NCBI GenBank assembly: GCA_011525385.1
Contig: WTGF01000064.1
Location: 39,371-103,370 of the forward strand
DNA: 64,000 bases
Direction of reading: 5' to 3'
Origin: Chloroflexota bacterium
Lineage (GTDB): Bacteria > Chloroflexota > Anaerolineae > Aggregatilineales > Phototrophicaceae
How positions within the stretch are numbered: the stretch's first letter is position 1; each line of letters begins with the position of its first letter. The notes under the pieces are model-generated. The model did no database searches. It was given only the letters and a program-made list of their open reading frames with translations, and had not been told where the DNA came from. Shown in pieces: positions 61,156 to 64,000 of this stretch. Both the position numbers and the translations under genes were made by a program.

Positions 61156-63216
61156 TCACGGGCTATCCATCTCCCTCTTCAGAACACGCCGCGCCGGGAC
61201 GACTTTCGGGTAGGCGGCGATCACTGTCCCGATTATCAGCACGATGCCGCCCCACCACACGAGATTGACCAGTGGATTGATGTAAATGCGAAATGTCGCA
61301 CGCTCCCGATTCCCGCCGAGCAACAAGACGTAGAAGTCGTTTTCAAGTGTGCTGTGCGCGCCGGCGATGGTCATCGGCATGTCGGGATAATCGTCCACGC
61401 GCGGCCGAATCCGCGCCACTTGAGCGCCGTTTCTCAGGACCGTAAGCTCGGCGATATTCATCATGCGCCCGTCGACCGCCTGCGCCCGAATATAATCGTC
61501 ATAGCGCAGTCCGTAGTCCTTGATGGTGATCATCTCTCCGCGCGCCAGGGTATGCTGAACCTCCGTTTGGAAGACTGTGCTGCCGATGACGCCGATCCCG
61601 ATCACCGTCACGCCCAGATGAACAATATAGCCGCCGTAGCGGCGCTGGTTGCGTCGGAAGAGCGCCGTGGCAGCTCGCATCCAGTTCTCGTTCAAGCCCC
61701 GATGCCGCGCCCGCGCGCCTCGATAAATTTCAAAAAGCGCCACATATCCCGCGAAGAGTACCACGCCGTATCCCAAGATAGAAACCGGAGCGCCCGTCCC
61801 GGCAATCATCAGCAGCAGGACGCTAAGGATGGCCAAGGAAAATGGCATGGCGATCGCCTTGCCCAGGCGCCGCGCCGACGTGGAACCCCAAGCCGACAGC
61901 GGCGCAATGCCCATCAATATGTACATGGCGATGAATAGCGGCACCACGAAGAACTCGAAGGTCGCCGGGCCAATCGTAACTTCCACCCCCATGAACAATT
62001 CGGAGATGATGGGCAATCCAAAGCTGCCCCAAAAAATCGCTGCAAAGAGCGCGATGAATATGACATTATTGAGTACAAACATCGTTTCACGGCTCAGAAT
62101 ATTGGCGAACTGGCGCTCTCCCCGCAATTCGCCGCGCTGCCAGCGCCATAACAGCAACGTCAGCGCGATCAAGGTCATGAGCGCCCAAAAGCCCAGCATC
62201 GGGAAGCCCACTTCGCTGCGGGCGAAGCTATGCACGCTCTCAATGACGCCGCTGCGCGTCGCGAAGGTGCCGAACATGACCGCCGAAAAAGTCGCGATCA
62301 CCAGCGCCATATTCCAGGTTTTGAGCATGCCGCGCTTTTCCTGGATCATGACACTGTGGATAAAAGCCGTGCCGACCAGCCAGGGCAAAAACGCGGCGTT
62401 TTCGACCGGGTCCCAACCCCAATAGCCGCCCCAGCCCAAGACGTCATAAGCCCAGCGCCCGCCCAATATCAGCCCCAAACTCAGGAAAACCCAGGCGATC
62501 AGCGTCCAGCGCCGCGTCGCCTTGATCCAGCCCGTGGACAAATCGCCGGAGGCCAGCGCCGCCAGCGCGAAGGCGAAGGGTATGGTGAAACCGACAAAGC
62601 CCAGGTAAAGCATGGGCGGATGTATGATCATGCCGAAATGACGCAAAAGGGGATTCAAGCCGGTCGCGCTAGCCGCCAGATTCTCCCTGGCCGGCGCAAT
62701 CGCCCCGGGCGGAATCAGCGCCGTCTCCACCACCTGCCGCGACTCCGGCATATCAGGCAAGATCCACCAACGCTCAAAGGGATTCTCCAGCAGCAGCGAC
62801 AGTCCGAGGAAAAAGGCCAGGGTCGCCATCATGGTCGCGATCGCGTAAGGCATCAAACGACCTTCGGTCCGCCAACTGAGCGAAATCGCGCCGAACGTGA
62901 ACAGGCTGAGCAAAAGCGACCAAAACAGCAGCGAGCCCCGCTGTGATCCCCACAAAGCGGTGAAGCGGTAGACCGCCGGGGTCTGAGGATCCGTCACCGA
63001 CCATACATAGCTCATTTGGTACTGCTCGGTCATCAATGCCAAAACCAGCGTCGCCGTCGCCAACAGTGTGGCCGGAAATGTCAAGAGAGCCGCGTTGCGA
63101 CCGCTACGCAGCAGTGTTTCGCTCCCCGCGCGAATGCCAAGCAAGCAGACGGCCGCGGCGTAGAGCGCCAGCAGTAGCGCCCAGGCAAGAGATGCAAGCC
63201 CGATTTCCGCCAGCAT
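61156..63216 (-). CDS. ccmF: Cytochrome c heme lyase CcmF
   Basis: A 686-aa polytopic protein, the usual CcmF length. The WWD domain reads LGWGGYWGWDPVENAAFLPW, with flanking histidine segments (LNPLLRHFGMIIHPPMLYLG and WLVGTAFIHSVMIQEKRGM). About fifteen membrane segments are followed by a large external loop and a last helix. It joins heme from CcmE to the apocytochrome with CcmH. Its ATG overlaps the ccmE stop by one base (TAATG). Confidence 0.96.
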   Translation of the reverse strand: MLAEIGLASLAWALLLALYAAAVCLLGIRAGSETLLRSGRNAALLTFPATLLATATLVLALMTEQYQMSYVWSVTDPQTPAVYRFTALWGSQRGSLLFWSLLLSLFTFGAISLSWRTEGRLMPYAIATMMATLAFFLGLSLLLENPFERWWILPDMPESRQVVETALIPPGAIAPARENLAASATGLNPLLRHFGMIIHPPMLYLGFVGFTIPFAFALAALASGDLSTGWIKATRRWTLIAWVFLSLGLILGGRWAYDVLGWGGYWGWDPVENAAFLPWLVGTAFIHSVMIQEKRGMLKTWNMALVIATFSAVMFGTFATRSGVIESVHSFARSEVGFPMLGFWALMTLIALTLLLWRWQRGELRGERQFANILSRETMFVLNNVIFIALFAAIFWGSFGLPIISELFMGVEVTIGPATFEFFVVPLFIAMYILMGIAPLSAWGSTSARRLGKAIAMPFSLAILSVLLLMIAGTGAPVSILGYGVVLFAGYVALFEIYRGARARHRGLNENWMRAATALFRRNQRRYGGYIVHLGVTVIGIGVIGSTVFQTEVQHTLARGEMITIKDYGLRYDDYIRAQAVDGRMMNIAELTVLRNGAQVARIRPRVDDYPDMPMTIAGAHSTLENDFYVLLLGGNRERATFRIYINPLVNLVWWGGIVLIIGTVIAAYPKVVPARRVLKREMDSP

Positions 63217-63743
63217 TAGTTGTGTTCCGGAATAGCGCTCAAGCCTTCGGGGGAGGTTTCTTCAAAACGGCTCGGGCATTTCAGCAGCAATTCGCTGGCG
63301 TGAAAAATGCCGTCGGATTCCAGCGCGCCGGTGAGGATCGCCTGCGCCTCGTGCTGCAAGAGATCCGGTATCGCTTCGTCCTCGACCAGGATCGACAAAC
63401 GGGATGCCGCCGGGTTCGCCAGGGCGGCGTGCAGCGCGCTGGCCAGATCATCGAATTCGCCGGGGATATTGACGATCTCGAAGCGGATGATCGCGTTCTC
63501 GCTGTCATATTCGATGCTTTCGCCAACTACCGCGCCGGAGATACGCACGGTCTTCCCTTGGTAGGCGCCGTCCTTAAGCAGATCGTCTACGGTGATGAAG
63601 TAGCGCGCGCCCTGCAAGGTGCCAGAGACCAGCAAATATATGACCGACGCCAGGATCAAGCCGCCGCCAATCAGAAATTTCAGGCGCTCCGACCTTTTCG
63701 CTTTTCTCGGATGCTTGGGCTTTACCCAACTGATCTCGGCCAT
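63216..63743 (-). CDS. ccmE: Heme chaperone CcmE, Cys-type with altered motif
   Basis: A 175-aa protein with an N-terminal membrane anchor (about 22-41) and an OB fold (YFITVDDLLKDGAYQGKTVR, then VRISGAVVGESIEYDSENAI and FHASELLLKCPSRFEE). In most CcmE the heme-binding residue is a His in LAKHDxxY. Some lineages use CxxxY. Here the place reads C156-P-S-R-F160, so Cys takes the His position and the tyrosine partner is Phe. It is the first gene of the operon. Confidence 0.93.
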   Translation of the reverse strand: MAEISWVKPKHPRKAKRSERLKFLIGGGLILASVIYLLVSGTLQGARYFITVDDLLKDGAYQGKTVRISGAVVGESIEYDSENAIIRFEIVNIPGEFDDLASALHAALANPAASRLSILVEDEAIPDLLQHEAQAILTGALESDGIFHASELLLKCPSRFEETSPEGLSAIPEHN

Positions 63744-63780
63744 TTCGCCCTTCGTTCTTGTCGCCCGGTGTCCTGCACTT

Positions 63781-63809
63781 ATTATACGGCATTTGTGATA
63801 TTTGTCACT
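63781..63809 (-). promoter_or_regulatory. ccm operon promoter with CRP/FNR-like dyad
   Basis: Minus strand: -10 TATAAT (63786-63781), 16-nt spacer, -35 GTGACA (63808-63803). The plus-strand dyad TGTGA-N6-TCACT (63794-63809) matches nine of ten bases of the CRP consensus arms and overlaps the -35. This suggests control of cytochrome maturation by a CRP/FNR-superfamily regulator. Confidence 0.65.
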
Positions 63810-63901
63810 AACCCGCAGAAAATGTGTCCTTTTCGGTTGAAATACTTCAAGCCAGTCCTCGACATGTAATCATTAACCCAAAATACGAACGATGTTGGTA
63901 G

Positions 63902-63922
63902 GGGCGACTCGGTGAGTCGCCC
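63902..63922. repeat. 21-nt palindromic hairpin repeat, copy 5
   Basis: GGGCGACTC (63902-63910), loop GGT, GAGTCGCCC (63914-63922), perfect 9-bp stem, preceded by GTAG as in the other copies. It lies upstream of the ccm promoter. Confidence 0.8.
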
Positions 63923-63961
63923 GATTCTCATTCAGTTTATACTCGTCGGGCGATCCATCGG

Positions 63962-64000
63962 ACTCTGTTGAAAATCTGCCCCCATCCCCCGGCCCCTTCC
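63962..64000. mobile_element. Start of a second MITE-like element copy (cut by window edge)
   Basis: From 63962, ACTCTGTTGAAAATCTGCCC and the following C-rich bases match the end of the 51941-52123 element read in reverse (CTGTTGAAATACACCCCTCA). The flank just before contains GGGCGATCCATCG, again a palindrome-type sequence. The rest lies outside the window. Confidence 0.7.

Noticed and set aside
61007..61159. N-terminal extension of ccmH
   Set aside because: It translates the G/C-rich hairpin repeat between ccmF and ccmH; the GTG at 61006 starts a proper signal anchor.
1..64000. CRISPR arrays, tRNA and rRNA genes
   Set aside because: Looked for in the intergenic gaps; no spaced direct-repeat array, tRNA T-loop pattern or rRNA-like stretch was seen.

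Overview
The window is a dense bacterial chromosome segment of mixed strands, with short intergenic gaps and no tRNA, rRNA or CRISPR array that I could see. The gene set suggests a member of the Chloroflexota, probably near the Anaerolineae. Supporting signs are a DnaB/DnaD/DnaC-like replication block, a T-box in front of pheS, a Cys-type CcmE in a complete System I cytochrome c maturation operon, Thr/Pro-rich extracytoplasmic linkers, an ArsA/Get3-type ATPase, and a PucC-family transporter of the kind linked to chlorophototrophs. This placement is inference from gene content.

Layout. 0-4.3 kb (minus strand): dnaB, a DnaD-like gene, a double-AAA+ DnaC-like gene and the start of a GNAT acetyltransferase that runs off the edge, preceded by a bifunctional-nuclease family gene. 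4.4-9.2 kb is accessory-like: a lipoprotein, an EcsC-family gene, a TIR-domain gene with an unrecognised C-terminal domain, an internally deleted IS3-family relic, a hairpin-rich non-coding stretch, hsp20 and three small genes. 9.4-16.5 kb: an orphan hydantoinase-B gene, thiN with a DUF402 gene, a universal stress protein, the PucC-like transporter behind a near-consensus promoter, fabI and a 2-hydroxyacid dehydrogenase. 16.5-24.5 kb: a T-box-controlled unit pheS-GT-GT-pheT in which two paralogous GT-C membrane glycosyltransferases separate the two synthetase subunits. 24.5-29 kb: proBA, glycerate kinase and a KDPG-aldolase-like gene. 29-37 kb: three consecutive membrane-anchored clan-A glycoside-hydrolase-like proteins followed by another GT-C enzyme. 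37-47.7 kb: RNA processing and envelope housekeeping (rnz, O-methyltransferase, rimO, RodZ-like, rplI, murJ, SDR, RlmI-like, xseAB). 48-54.6 kb: a CehA/McbA metallohydrolase, AlkC-like glycosylase, VOC protein and ArsA-type ATPase. 54.7-63.8 kb: a ccm operon (E-F-H-G-I-cytochrome c-A-B-C plus an extra membrane protein) with a CRP/FNR-like dyad over its promoter.

Two repeat families run through the window. One is a 21-nt palindrome with 9-nt arms of the GGGCGA...TCGCCC type, at about 14.4, 47.75, 47.86, 51.9 and 63.9 kb. The other is a roughly 183-bp MITE-like element. One copy has inserted exactly inside such a palindrome with a 7-bp target duplication, and the end of a second copy lies at the right edge of the window.

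No single obviously new system stands out. The strongest leads are the pheS-GT-GT-pheT unit, the TIR protein with an unknown C-terminal domain, the double DnaC-like ATPase, the membrane-anchored hydrolase trio, and the odd cysteine/heme motifs in the ccm operon.
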